The notes under the pieces were generated by a model, which did not search any database, was not told the origin of the DNA, and saw only the letters and a list, made by a program, of their open reading frames with translations. The position numbers and the translations under genes were made by a program. Source: Aquanectria penicillioides (Eukaryota; Ascomycota; Sordariomycetes; Hypocreales; Nectriaceae). Taken from it: a DNA stretch of 64,000 nt. The stretch lies in contig PYIU01000002.1 in the NCBI GenBank assembly GCA_003415625.1, positions 5,332,001-5,396,000 of the forward strand. The letters are read 5' to 3'. This document shows, piece after piece, positions 12,321 to 25,486 of this stretch; the stretch's first letter is position 1, and the number at the start of each line of letters is the position of its first letter.

Positions 12321-15300
12321 CTACTTCTTAGCATCATCCGTCTCCGACCCCTTGTGCTTCTCCTGGAGACTCGCCGTCTCTTTGACCTTTTCCTTGGCCT
12401 TCTCCTTGACGTTGTGCATTTTTTGTCGGAATCCGATATGCTGTTGGACACGAGGTCCACGAATTGAGCTCATGACCCGCAGAGGTGGTCTAAAATCGTC
12501 ATCCTCTTCGGGCTTTGGGACGGCAATTTCATCCTCTGGAGGTGGCAACCACCACTTGCGGATAAACGGAGGCAGGCATGCTTCGGCTGCGCTATCGGGG
12601 ATGCATCTGATTACAGCGCCCCATGGAATCGATATGGCTCCCAGGCCGATCGAGAGACCCCATTCCTTACCGTTCAAGGGGACGATCTTGAAGGCCTCGC
12701 CGCCAACAAACACAATGAGAACTTGACCACCCACCATGATCAGATTGATTACAATGAAGAAGATATTGCGGTGCATGCCCTCAAATATGTTCAACTTGTT
12801 GTCCAGTCGACGGTTGCTGAAGATTGGTTAGTGCTGAAAAGAACAAGGTGTCAGTGACTCAACTTACTTCAGCTCATTGAAGATTTGTAGCCAGACGAAG
12901 GTGTTGAAGACGAGTGTATTGTGCTCTTTAGTGTCATGTTCCGAGTCGCCATAACCCATGAATTTCTTGCCGGCGAAGTTCAAAACAAAAGTAATGGCAA
13001 GCTGGCAGACTGCCTGACCGAGGATCATCTTCAACATTCTCACCGTGATGAGCGGAGCAGACTTTCGGTCGGGCTTTCTGTCGAGCACACTTCTGGTCGG
13101 AGGGTCTGTAGCCAGAGCCAAGGCAGCGAATGTGTCCATGATGAGATTGACCCAGAGCAACTGCACGGCATTGAGAACGGATTCGCCCTTTCCATTGGAA
13201 ACAGCGGAAACAAATGTTAAAACCACCGCAGTTACGTTGACCGTAAGTTGGAACTATTCGATCAGCTCATTAGTGGGAATGATAGCAAAGAACTGTCTTG
13301 GAAGCTCACCTGGAGGAATTTTTTGACTGAATCGTTGACTGCGCGACCCCACATCATACCCTTGACAATTGATGCAAAACTAAGGATCGTTAGCACTTGG
13401 ACGACTTGTGGTAAGTTCCATTGAGCTCACTTATCATCGAGCAGGATAATGGAAGATGCCTCCTTGGCAACTTCAGTTCCAGCGATGCCCATGGAGAATC
13501 CGATATCGGCCATCTTCAAAGCTGGGGCGTCGTTGGTACCATCACCAGTAACGGCGACCGTCTCTCCAAGATCCTTGAGAGTGCGAACCAGAATACGCTT
13601 ATCCTCGGGACTCGAGCGAGCCAAGACCTGGAGGTGCTTGACTTTCTGCTTGAGATCTTCCTCCGGCAGTCTACGGAAATCGGGGCCTTCCATCGCGATA
13701 CCACCTTCATCGGGGCGGAAGATTCCACATTCGGAGGCAATGGCGGCGGCAGTTTGGATATTGTCACCAGTGACCATTCGCACAACGACACCAGCTCGTC
13801 GACAATCCTTAAGAGCATCGATGACACTGGGTCTCAGTGGGTCCTTGATCCCATAGATGCCAACCAGAGTCATGTCTTGGTGAACTGCATTGAAATTGGC
13901 CATTTTGGGGTCTTCTTCGGAAACCGCTCCCTGAGGAGGCCACGACTCGAAGTCGCGGTACGAAGATCCGATGGTTCTAAGTGTCTGGCCAGCATATGAA
14001 CTGATGATTAGGTTGAACGTTTCGCGGTTCTCTGGTGTAATAGGAACAATATTGGGCTCGCCCTGTGATGTACTCTCGAGAGTGTTGGTGCACTTCTCAA
14101 GAAGAATCTCCGACGCACCCTTGGCATAGACTCTGTACTTTCCATTCGCAAGTCTGACCACAACAGCACTGTATTTGTACTTGCTGTCAAAGGGGATGAC
14201 CTGGACAATGTCGGCCGAGGACCTGATCTCCTGAACAGGTCCAGCTCCGAGGTGGTCACGGCAAAGTGTCAAAAGCGCAACTTCAGTCTTGGAGCCAATA
14301 AACGTGTTCTCGCCATCTTGGCTTCCTTCGAAAGCGGTTGAGTTAAGGACATTGGATTGGATGAGCAGATCCTTCACTTCTTGGCTCAGACTACTGCAAA
14401 AGTCGGCCTGAGAAACGTTGGGAATAGTGATGGCATCTTGGTTGATCTTTAGGCTCTTGTCCATTGGTGCATCCGTTCCACCAAAGCTACTGCTCTTTCC
14501 GAGCGTTGTGGCCACGACTGTCATCTTATTCTGCGTAAGAGTTCCAGTCTTGTCAGAACAGACTGTTGTAGCATTGCCCATGGTCTCACAGGCCTTGAGG
14601 ACTCGGACAAGATTGTTGTCGCGAAGCATCTTGACGGTTGCAAAGCTGAGAGCCAAGGTGACCGCCAATGGCAGACCCTCGGGAACGGCTACAACAACAA
14701 CCGTGACAGAGACAATGAACAATTTCATGAACTCTTGGCCCTTTTCAGATGGTGTACCGTTATTGTTAGGAAGTCCAGCACAAAACTTGATGAAGAGGAC
14801 GATGAAAAGCAGCAAGGCAGCACCAGCACCAAACTTGGCAATCCAATCAGCCAAGACATTGAGCTTCTTTTGAAGTGGGGTGTCCTCCTGCTCGGTGCGA
14901 AGACTCATGGAGATTCGGCCGTAGCTTGAGTTGACACCCACGGCGGTGACCAGGAACTTGCCATTTCCCTCATTAACTTTGCTGCCAGAGATGATGAAGG
15001 GATCCAACTTCTCGACATCCTTAGCCTCAGGGTCTTGTAAGGCCTTGAAGACATCTTCAGCGGGGACTTTCTTCAATAGATCGGATTCTCCGGTGGCGGA
15101 AGACTCGTCACATTTGACGGAACTGCCTTCAATGAAAATTCCATCGACCGGGACAATATCTCCGGTGTTGAGGTGCATCAGATCCCCCACCAGGACATCG
15201 AGAACAGATATCTCCTGCGACTTCCCAGACCGGATAACGTTGACTGTGCGATCGTTTGTCTTTTGGGTAAGACGAGTAAATTGGCGTTGCATGTGCCAAT

Positions 15301-16051
15301 CGTTCAGTGTACCGGTAAGGACAACGATGCTGCTTTTTGTAAGGGACGATGGCTAGGAATCGATGCAGGGAATTGCAACTTACACAATTGCGACAATGAT
15401 GGCAACTCCTTCCACCCACTCGACTCGAGGCTCGCCCTTTTCATGGTCACCTCCAAATGTTTGATACAACCCCAAGGCCAAAGAAACCACGGCTGCGATA
15501 GTCAAGAGAATAAGCACTTTATCATTGTAGGTGGTCCAAGCAATTTCGAAGATTGACTTGGTCTTCTTCTCGGGAAGTCGATTATCGCGGAAAACTCGCT
15601 TGCGGTCGGCAAATGAGCCGGTCGGGTTTGGGTTCTCCGGGGGAGGGATATGAATAGCTGCTTCACCCTTGCTCGCGGGGACGGTATCTCCAGCGGCACC
15701 ATACTTTGGTGTTCCTTTGGGTGCAACTTCTTCAAAGGCAACTTCTCCGTCCAAAGTGGTTTCGTCGACGCTGAGACCGGACTTTTGGTCAGTTCGAAGG
15801 CCCTTTTCCAGACCGCGAAGACCACCAAGAGCGTAGAAAGCATGGAGACTCTTGGGGTTCAGAAGTTTGGACAGCTGGCCGGGACTATATGCGAATTTGT
15901 TGTTTTCGATGATGAACATGTCCTCAGTTCCGGGATCCGGGGTTAGAGCATCTGCAGTCTCCACGAATGGAGTCGTGGAAGCCACATGGCCATTACCATT
16001 GCCCTGAATGGAGGCCGTCTGGGCTTCCTGCAAAGTATCAGGTGTCGCCAT
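12321..16051 (-). CDS. P-type Ca2+-transporting ATPase, PMC1/NCA-2 type
   Basis: Pumps cytosolic Ca2+ into the vacuole or out of the cell at the cost of ATP. Five exons (16051-15384, 15329-13431, 13379-13310, 13253-12868, 12816-12321) give 1172 aa in phase. Visible features: a 150-residue hydrophilic N-terminus; first membrane pair around WVEGVAIIVAIVIVVLTG; actuator-loop TGES (SSATGESDLLKK); PEGLPLAVTLALSFA in the ion-binding membrane helix; phosphorylation motif CSDKTGTLTQNK with Asp near residue 482; and hinge motif TGDGTNDAPALK. C-terminal helices contain LWVNLIMDTFAALALATDPP. Length, the PEGLP motif and the C-terminal layout fit the plasma-membrane-type (IIB) group rather than SERCA. Yeast PMC1 is vacuolar; location here is not shown by the sequence. 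Confidence 0.93.
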
Positions 16052-18437
16052 CTTGGCGTTTGATGGTGGTGTAAAAAATGGTGCCTAGCAAGAGATGAGA
16101 AACAAGAGAAGATCCCCTCGCCCGCCTGGCAATGGTCTGCGCAATGACTTATAAGAGGCGTTGCTTGTTTGGTTGACTACCGCTTGGGCTGATCTGTGGG
16201 CCTTGATCCCTGCTCAGAATGCCGAGACACACGCTATTCGTGCACGCGAGGCCTCCCCACGTCGTCCCTCGTCAAGGCTGAATGAAAGTTGGGGCAGAAT
16301 TAGGAATGGGCTGATGGGGTCCCAACGGGGCTGTTTTTGGACCTTTGGAGGATTCGTTGGTCTTTTGGTACAACAGTGATGACGTGCCATGAGAAGTCAA
16401 ATCAAGGCCATAGTGATCTGCAACGGCAGGGGCCATTATTCTGTGCAGCAAACCACAAGAGCAGAGAATCAGTCAGGCGGGCGTCACAGAGGGCGAGGTG
16501 GTGCAGAGGTGGCAGGCCCTGCCAAGTGCAAACGGCTAGATTCGGGAGCAATCAACTCCAAACCGGCTTCCCATCAAGCGGAAAATGAGGAGGGCACCTA
16601 CGTAATTTCGAAGTAGCTAGATCCCAGGGAGTGTGTCGTGGAGATGAGGGCGGCCCCTAGTCGAAGATCCAGGGACGGAACCCACTCGGCTACTTTCGGC
16701 GGGAACCAATTATATCCCGTCAGGATGATGCTACGACGTGTCGTAAAAATAAGCTTGTTTTCTGCTCGCTGGCTGTTTCTGTTGTGAAACTAGACGCGTC
16801 CCCCTGCAGTCAAGTTTTCTTACCTATTTGTTCTTCGTCTTCATAGCACCGCACACAAACATGACGACAACGACGAGGGCGAATCTCAACTTCCATGGTG
16901 ATGGCCGCTCTCTCAAACATCAATCACGGCGACAGCGAGAAAGGGGGAGCAGCTCGCTGTGCCTCGGGCCAAAGATGGTCTGCCTTACTCGGGCATTTTC
17001 AGGCATTTAGCGAGCCCAGGTGCACGATGTGTATGCGCGGGTTCCTAATTGGACGGTGCAACGTTGGGCCGGTGCATTTCAAGCAAGGCGGCCTGTGGGA
17101 CTTGAGCCGGCACCTCAATAAAACAAGGACCACATCCACACACTCCCGGCCAAACAAAGGGCATTATCGTCTGCCCACCCACAGACACACGAGGGATACG
17201 GGCACATGTTGCCTACGTAATTACTACGTACACCGCCCCTTGGGTCCCGGCCAGTAGCCATCGTAAGGGTGTCCAACATTGCACGTCCGTTTTGTCCACC
17301 GTTGCGCCACCTTCGTTCGGCGATGCAGAGCCAACGCATCAAACCAGGTTATATCTTCCGGTACCCAACACCAGCTGAGCGCACCTCACCCAAAAAGCTG
17401 GTCCCGGCGATTTCAAACATCTCCGTGAATTCATCCACCGCTGTAAGAGCCAGGGCGTGTCTTCTTCGAGGTGAACCAGAAGAACAAGGCACATGAATAT
17501 CGAATCTAAACACCCGGGTTCTCAATTGACATAGTCGTGCACATGATGAGGAGCCCGGCACTAGGTATGTAAACAAGGCAGATATTAAGGGGCATTGGGC
17601 CAATCAGCTCTCCAAGGATTTGTCCTTTTTTTTTTTGTTCTATTACCCTTGACCCAAGGTTGCAATAAGCTCACTCGGCCTTGGCGGGGCTGTATCCAAT
17701 TACCGGAAGCCGGTGACAGGGAGACTCCTGGTGAAGGAAGGCCTTTTTGGCATCAATTAGCCCATACGTAAGCGGAACCCAGGCAATGCATCAACAACAC
17801 GAAAGAAATCTGCATAAATGTGCGGGCAATAGTAGGCGAATGAGAAAGGCATGGCCGAGATGAAAAACTTGGTATAAAATCCGGCCTCAACTGGAGTGCG
17901 ACGAGACGGACGGAAAAGAAATGCATGAATATGCTGAGCACCTAAATGTTAGCTCTAATGCCGAAGCTTGCGACCTGGCTTAGGCAGATTTAAGGTTGGT
18001 CGACCTGCTTAGGTAGGTAAGGGGGGGCTCAGGTCGAGATTGGGTTGTCTTGCTCTCTATCGCTAAGAAGGGCGGTGTACAGTGTGCAAAGCGTTGTGTT
18101 GTGGACGATGATGCACTGTGTTACTCTTCCCACTGTGTGTTGCACCACCACCTCTTGCTGGAAGCTACTTGGACGCCAGACGACGGACACCAACCATAAG
18201 GCTGAAAGCTCGACAGCCCGACAGCCCAGGGAGCGCCTCCAGTTCACCAGCCCTGTGCCTGCGCCCTCCGTTGCCTCGCCTTGGCCCTTGGCAGCCTGAC
18301 GCGCCTCGCCTCTAGAAGCTCTTTGCTTCGGCACTTGCAAGACCCACGAGCGCCCGCATCCAGATTCTCCCACCCCAACCCGAAATACCCCGCAGTCGCA
18401 TTCCCAGTCGCATTCGCACCAGACGCCGCAATCCGCC
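16052..18437. other. Intergenic, shared 5' region of the Ca2+-ATPase (-) and PYM (+) genes
   Basis: A 2.4-kb divergent promoter region. It contains a T-run (17624-17636) and a TTAGGTAGGTAAG element near 18009-18022, one of the dispersed GGTA motifs. Short open frames on both strands show no domain or conserved pattern. Confidence 0.55.
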
Positions 18438-19032
18438 ATGCCCTCGCAGCCCTCCAACTCCGGCATCGTCACCGACGAGAACAGTGGCTCGCGCGAGATC
18501 CCCGAGTCTGTCCGCGCCGACGGCAGCACGCGCAAGGCCATCAAGATCCGCCCAGGTTACCGTCCCCGGAGGACGTCGAGGTCTACAAGAACCGCACTGC
18601 TGAGGCCTTCCGAGACCGGGGCAAGAGAATCGGCATCCCTGGCGCTGCTGGTACCAGCGACGACAAGTCAGAGCAGTCTTCGGCTGCCAGCAACAAGAAC
18701 GCCAAGAGACGAGAGGCCGTAAGAAGGCCAAGGCTGCTACCGATGACGGCGGTGACACAAACCCCTCGGTGGAACAGCCCAAGTCGGAGGAGGTCGATCC
18801 CGAGGTTGAGCGAGAGAAAAAGGCTCGCAATCTTAAGAAGAAGCTGAAGCAAGCCAAAGAATTGAAGAACAAGAAGGAGGGTGGTGAGGCCTTGCTGCCC
18901 GAGCAGATCGCCAAGGTTATCAAGATCAATGAGCTGATTCGGGAGCTGGATGCACTGGGTTTCGATGCTGATGGCGAGCCCAAACCCAAAGAAGATGCGG
19001 CCCCTGCCGAGGGAAATGACAAAGACGAGTGA
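18438..19032 (+). CDS. PYM, partner of Y14-Mago (exon junction complex recycling), with two apparent frameshifts
   Basis: PYM binds Mago-Y14 through its N-terminus and removes exon junction complexes from mRNA during translation. The N-terminus (SGIVTDENSG, IPESVRADGSTRKAIKIRPGYRP) and the following EDVEVYKNRTAEAF are characteristic. The C-terminal half is a basic coiled segment (KKARNLKKKLKQAKELKNKK) then IAKVIKINELIRELDALGFD. As written, the frame breaks twice. At CCCC (18564-18567) one C is missing, and at GCCGT (18716-18720) one base is missing. With both counted, the length is an exact multiple of three (198 aa). Each break continues immediately in the next frame with conserved sequence and no splice sites nearby. 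I read this as consensus error in a functional gene; a recent pseudogene is the alternative. Confidence 0.8.
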
Positions 19033-20166
19033 AACATGAATTCTCCTATGCGAGAATCATACCTTGTCAGCAACACAATCTTCGCCTCTAATGTCGAGCA
19101 TTCGGATTCATGACTAGCAAGGATGCATCGTCCCCATCTGCGCCACCCGCATAGTTGTTAGCATGGTTATGGATGAGATTTCAGTTCGGGACAAGCCTCT
19201 CCTCAAGGACAGTATCAGGTCCCATGCCCGATGGTATAGCTTGGGCACAATTGTTGCATTGGTTCGAGTACCAACCCACCGTGCAACTCTCGGCTTCAAG
19301 AACGCTTGCCTGCATCAGAAAAGCCAACTCTGCAACTAGACGACACAGCATCGTAGTGCATGCCGTGGTGGTAGGCCGAGAACCTGTAGATTGACGGAAT
19401 CTTACAGTTAAGAGTATGTTGTCGTTAAAATAGATTCAAGCGGCAGTTTATATGTCGAAAAGTACTGGACGTCTTGCTCGCCTTGTATGTCCCAGCCAAG
19501 TTTATTCTTGAGTGACATTGGGTGGAGAGACGGACCACAACTACAATAAGCACAAAGCCATGCATCCTGCAAACTCAATGACTAGGCCCATTCTCTCTTG
19601 GCTATTGTCGTGAATTATCGTGTACAGATAGAATCCTGGGTGAAAACATGTGCATTTAAATTGGCGGGGTTGATGTTGACCTATGCCCACGAGGTGATCA
19701 TGCGGCTCAAATGCTTCAGGCACCTAGACATTGTATCATCCTGTGATATAATGAAGAACTTCGAAAAAAAAGGAGATATGACCACGAGGAACCCAACTCA
19801 AAGAACATTCGGAATACCCAGGCTTTATCACATCAAAGCCCCCGAAAGAGTATGTGAGTTGAACTGGGTTGGCTTGGAAGTGGTATAGGGTAAGCTGATG
19901 GGATCTAGATCTATTACTGTGTAGAGCCTCGATTCCCCGAGATTCTGCCGACCCAGACGGTCTTGGCTAGCAGGGGTTAGTGGAAGGCTCCAGCCGGTGA
20001 GGTAAGCTCTCTATCTGCCATGAACAACATCCGTCACCGTCGTGCATCTCTGCCGCCTCCACGCAACTAAGCTTCCAACATCCTACCCACGCCCCTCTTC
20101 CATCCGTAAAACTGCTCAACCGACAATCCTGATCCAGATCACAAATACAGTCACAGGTTTGCGACC
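19033..20166. other. Intergenic between PYM and Rpt4
   Basis: Contains the PYM 3' UTR and the Rpt4 promoter. A 96-codon frame at 19598-19888 has no recognisable pattern. No RNA gene found. Confidence 0.55.
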
Positions 20167-21536
20167 ATGACTGCCGAAGAAGAGCGCCAGGCCGCCCTCA
20201 ATTCCTACCGGGCCAAGCTCATTGAGTCCCGCGAATGGGAGGCGAAGCTCAAGAACCTGCGCCTTGAGATCAAGGACATGCAGCGAGAGTACGACCGTAC
20301 CGAGGACAACATCAAGGCGCTACAGAGTGTGGGACAGATCATCGGCGAGGTCCTAAAACAGCTCGACGACGAGAGATGTAAGGCAACTTGAGGCAGTGCA
20401 CGTGGATACAGAGGAAACTGACAATCACTACCGTAGTCATCGTCAAGGCATCCTCCGGACCTCGATATGTCGTCGGTTGCAGATCCAAGGTCGACAAGGC
20501 GAAGATGAAGCAGGGTACCCGTGTGGCCCTGGACATGACAACCCTCACCATCATGCGAATGCTTCCCCGAGAGGTCGACCCGCTGGTATACAACATGTCG
20601 TTGGAGGACCCCGGTCAGGTTAGCTTTGCTGGTATCGGTGGACTCAATGACCAGATTCGTGAGCTGCGTGAGGTGATTGAGCTGCCGTTGAAGAACCCCG
20701 AGCTGTTCCTCAGAGTGGGCATCAAGCCCCCCAAGGGAGTGTTGCTGTATGGCCCGCCTGGAACTGGAAAGACGCTCCTGGCGCGAGCGGTCGCCAGCAG
20801 CCTGGAGACCAACTTCTTGAAGGGTACGAGAGCTGCGGATACGACACAGCGGAGAATATACATGCTGACCTACGAATAGTTGTGTCCTCTGCCATCGTAG
20901 ACAAGTATATCGGAGAGTCGGCGCGACTCATTCGAGAGATGTTCGGATATGCCAAGGAGCACGAGCCTTGTATCATCTTCATGGACGAGATCGATGCCAT
21001 CGGTGGACGACGATTCTCGGAGGGTACTAGTGCTGATCGAGAAATCCAAAGAACGCTGATGGAGCTGCTGAACCAGCTGGACGGTTTTGACTACCTGGGC
21101 AAGACGAAGATCATTATGGCTACGAACAGACCCGATACTCTGGACCCCGCACTCCTCCGTGCAGGTCGTCTGGACCGCAAGATTGAGATTCCTCTCCCCA
21201 ACGAGGTTGGCCGACTGGAGATTCTCAAGATTCACTCATCGAGTGTGGTGATTGATGGCGATATTGACTTTGAGAGCGTGGTCAAGATGAGCGATGGCTT
21301 GAACGGCGCTGATTTGAGAAACGTGGTTACCGAGGCGTAAGTAACTTCTACGAGGGGGCTCTTCGAGAGCTTACCCAATCATGCATGTTGAGATGGATTG
21401 CTGACACATGTGCAGTGGGTTGTTCGCTATCAAGGACTACCGAGAATCCATCAACCAGGATGACTTCAACAAGGCTGTCCGCAAGGTTGCCGAGGCAAAG
21501 AAGCTGGAGGGCAAGCTTGAGTACCAGAAGCTGTAA
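20167..21536 (+). CDS. RPT4: 26S proteasome regulatory ATPase subunit Rpt4
   Basis: One of six AAA+ ATPases of the 19S base that unfold ubiquitinated substrates and open the 20S gate. Four exons, 20167-20377, 20437-20823, 20880-21336 and 21416-21536, give 391 aa. The N-terminal coiled coil (about 1-70; [26 protein letters not shown]) leads into the OB-like domain ([22 protein letters not shown]). The AAA module follows: Walker A GPPGTGKT, pore-loop region [17 protein letters not shown], Walker [11 protein letters not shown] and a sensor/arginine-finger segment ([27 protein letters not shown]). [11 protein letters not shown] upstream of the AAA module fits Rpt4 rather than its paralogues. Introns are 59, 56 and 79 nt with regular signals. 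Confidence 0.95.
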
Positions 21537-24500
21537 GCAGCAGCGTAAATGACCAGCATGAATGACGGGGCCGGGATTAGGTGAGACGGGCGGAGAAGAG
21601 AAAGGCGGACTAGAGAGGCACACGGGAAACCCCCAACAATCCAGGATCAAGGATATGAAAACCCCGCTGGTAATCTTTGTAAGACTGTACACTAGAGACG
21701 AGTTTGGTGCCCGTAGATGGCTCAGCCCTAGAAGCAGGAATGCGAATGGCGTCTCGGAACAAGGACCCTGAACGGATTTCGGATCCGATCCGGGAGCCAC
21801 ATGCATACGCGGAAACGCAGAACCTGGACGGCGACCAGCACCAGCCTTCGGGACTGGGGAGTGGTGAACATCAGCAACTAAGAAAACGCCAACATCATCA
21901 TAAACAACGAACGCCCTCTTCCCAATGGCCACACACACACACACATATGGATTTACCGTAGATACGAACCTGGTCTTGTCATGCAGCGGAGTGTCCCCGT
22001 GGAATGTAGTACCCCAAACACCGCTTGGTGCTACGTAGACTGGCTCCAAGGCTGATTTCACTAGCATGGATGATGGGATGGATGTAGGGATGGATGGGGA
22101 CGGGATGGTCTTGTTGACAAGCGAAAAAAACGGAATTCTCGCTCGTCTTACGGGCACTCCAATCACCACGATGCAACCGGCTTTGGCTTACTGCTGAGCG
22201 CTGGCCTCGAGGCCAAGGAAAGGTCGACCTGTCTAGAACGCTCTCAGAAACGCGGCTAGGTTTTAACCAGCCTAGGGCTTAGCTCTTGTTGCTGGGCTGC
22301 CGTGGAGGAGATGCGGCGCTGGTGTTGGTGTTTGAATCTCACCCGGGTTGGTTTCGGCCCAAGCCACGTGCAGGAAGCCACACGGCCCAGCGAAGCCGTG
22401 AGGCTGAGGAGGTCATGTTCAATGGGCGGGCGGCATTGGGAAGTTGGACAACTACTGTAGCTAGTTATCGGCCCTCGTGGCCGAATTCTTCGAGCTTGTC
22501 CTCCGCCACTTCGATAGTTCCTGCTGCATTGGCTGGGCGCAAGGTGTCACTAAAAGGGCTCTTGTACATACAGTAGGGCCCCCGGGCTGCTGCTGTCATG
22601 CATTGGTTACGGGCGGCAACGGTGAAACAGATAAAGTGGGCATGAGCTGGGCATTTGGTACTGGGTATTGATGACGAAGTGTGCATCGGCTGCATCATAA
22701 CACATAGCTTTTTGATGGAGGGGCAGAGGAAAGGGGGGTAGGTAGCTCTGCACAGAAAATCACACACGGGAGCCCTGCCGACCGATTGATGGGTGCCCCC
22801 CAACAGACCATCAATGGCAAATGCGGAAAGCAGCACGGCTGGGGACTGACTTGGCCTTGAGCTTGGGCTGAACATACATGATGGATATTGAGGGATGGAT
22901 GGTTGGACGGATGATGGAGTAAGGTAAGCTGGGCGGGCCCTGGCTTGCTCCTTGGGCGGCTCGATGAGGCAACGTGGCTGATGTCAGAATGCTGGATGGC
23001 TCACTTCGGAACCCTCACAGTGAGGCCCCTGGACCAAGCCCGGCCAGCCTCACAGTGGTCTGGAGGGCAATCTCATCGGCATGGATGGTGATTGAGTGCA
23101 GGGGCTCCAGCGATCCCCCTCCTCCTTGGGGGGAGGGGGGTGGGAGAGTCGCAGGTTCATTGGAGTTGAGCATTGTGGGCTAGTAAGCGGGCAACATGCG
23201 GGCAACATATCGCTGCTCCTTTTTTTCTTCTTTCTTCTTCTTTCTTCCTGATCACTCACGACATGTGGTGTGAGACGAGAGGCTTGAGGGCAAAAGCAAC
23301 GTCTCTATCACATTCGTTAGTTGGACAATCCCGCGTATTGGAGTGATGCTAAAAAAAAAAACAACAACAACCAAAAAGGGGTCACTCGTCGGGAGAAGCG
23401 AAGCCGGGAAGCAAAAACCAAGAGAGGCAAGACATGGTCAAGCGAAATCCGAGCCCGCTCGTTCTCAACGCCTGGCGCTTGCGCTTGGGGCAAAAGAACG
23501 AGTGAGCGGGCGGAATGGCGCTAGTTGAGGCCTTGGAGATACTATTCTTGGAGATGTTTATTAGAACGGAGGGGGAGGTGGGAGGGGCCCAACTGGGGCG
23601 GAATCAATTGAGGCTGTGAGGGCCCCATCGGTGGCATGGCGATCTGGCGCCATCTGCCCCAAATGCAGAGGTTGAGGGCGCAAGGACGGGCTTCTGAGGT
23701 GTGGCACCCGGTCGTCGCCGCCCTTTGCCCTCCGTACTCCAGAGATGCGTCCCCCTCCATCCAGGGGACGCTGGCCGGGGCCCAGACAAACTTTCAGGGG
23801 CCCAGTGCTGGGCAACCAGGGGAGATGCAGCAGGGGGCTTGCTAATGCCGAGAGGTGGGTGGGCGAGTGGGTGAGAGAGCTGGTCTGCTCGCCTGGGTAG
23901 GAGGAAAATACGAAGTAGAATGACGACGTATGGCCAGGAAGCATGTCGCGGGAGGCCAACCGGCTGGTTGAGACAGGCGGCTCGTACTCCGTGCTCCGTA
24001 TGTGCAGCAGATGGCCCGTCCCACGGCCAACTTAACTTACATGCTGTACTGTGGTAGTTAGTCCAGCTTACAGGGCCACAGGCCGTGCGCGATACGCAGA
24101 TGCGGGATGCGGCTGCGAAAGTGGAATCGGGGCGTGGATGTGGGATGGGAATAGGCATGGCCTGGATGGATGGATGCCATGGCATGTTGGTGGAAACCAA
24201 GGTGATCCAAACCTAGTAGTATGCGTTTCGGTAGTCTGTTCTCTGTCAAACATCTGCATGTCTCCGCCGTGTGCCTGATCCTGTGCGTGCCGTGGCGGCG
24301 GGGGGGGGTCAGGGTCGGAGACCCCGTACGTGATGTGATGGTGGAGGGCGGTGGTGGTTGAGCGGTGATGGTGGTGGTGGTCATGATGATGATGATGCCG
24401 ATGACGATGCCGGGGCCAGCAGGCCGACAGGGCAGACGAGCGATAAGGAACTCGCCCAAAGCGGTCCAGTAGAGCTCAGCAGAGCCCAGTACACAGGGCC

Positions 24501-24710
24501 TGGAGCTAGCTCTAGCGGTGGATTTGCTCGTGTTGCGAGGGTCTTGGGTGCGTCATAGGGGCCGGCCTGGAGACACCTGGTGTAGCATCGGCCATCCACA
24601 CATTCCCTATTTTTGGCCCCCAGTTCTTCATGTCACTGAAATGTTCGTCTCATGCTAGCCCAGGGCCCATGTCTTAGGACCCTATGTACGATGGATGATG
24701 TATGATGTGT

Positions 24711-24750
24711 GTATGTAGGTACCTGTATGTAGGTACGTATGTACCTATGT
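24711..24750. repeat. TAGGTA/TACC-type tetranucleotide tract
   Basis: Imperfect GTAT/GTAGGTACC alternation, one of many related GGTA/TACC clusters found only between genes in this window. Confidence 0.7.
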
Positions 24751-25456
24751 CTGTCGGTTGGCTGGCTGAACACGCTATGTGTGCTTGCGAGTTGCATGTC
24801 TTTTGCAAGAACGTTGCAGAGTGTGCTCCATACCCTAGCTACCTACGCACGTACGTACTGCCAGTAGTCCTATACCTGAGAAGAGAGAAGCCTGGATACC
24901 ACAATTGAGCTAATGGAAAACCGCAGTAGCTTGCCTTTGTTGGTGTTTGTTGGCCCAGAGCAGGAGCATCAAAAGCGGAGGGGGAATGTGGGCTTGTGCG
25001 TTTGTTTGGAACGAGAAGCTTGGGGACGTAAAAGGACGATGTTTGAGAGGAGCACCGGCACCATGTTGCTATGGAGGCACGCAGCTTTGCCAGCTCCCGG
25101 CCCTTGCTACGGTGAGCCTTCTTTGGGGTTCTTGGGGGCGGTTAGATTCGTTTGGGTCGGGCAGATGAGGTACCGTTGCCATGACGAACCGCAGGAAAGC
25201 TTGACACCTTGATGCGTTGATAGGCCGCGGGGCCCTATGTCGCCAGCCTGTGAAGTGGGTTTCCCGTGGCTCCTCTCGGGGAGCGGTCAATTGCCTGTCG
25301 CCGACCAAACCCAGCCCGGCGGGACTTGGACCAAGTCGGTGTAGTCTCAGTTTTTTTTCCCTTTCCCAGTGGTTTGCCCGCGTATGCTATTATTACGACC
25401 GCCGCAGACGCGCCTGGAGGGTCTCAGTTCGGACCGGATGCGGCCACAGCGGGGAA

Positions 25457-25486
25457 ATGGCATGGCATGGCATGGCATGGCATGGC
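25457..25486. repeat. (ATGGC)6 pentanucleotide array
   Basis: Six exact copies of ATGGC in tandem, read directly. It is noncoding, about 1.4 kb upstream of GFA1. Confidence 0.95.

Noticed and set aside
19190..19285. GGTTCGA sequence resembling a tRNA T-loop
   Set aside because: No matching A box, acceptor stem or cloverleaf could be formed.
20388..20879. Separate 163-codon ORF as an independent gene
   Set aside because: It is exon 2 of RPT4 with intron sequence at both ends.
23604..24200. 198-codon minus-strand frame in the 5.4-kb gap
   Set aside because: Pro/Ser/His/Arg-rich with no domain; typical of random GC-rich frames.
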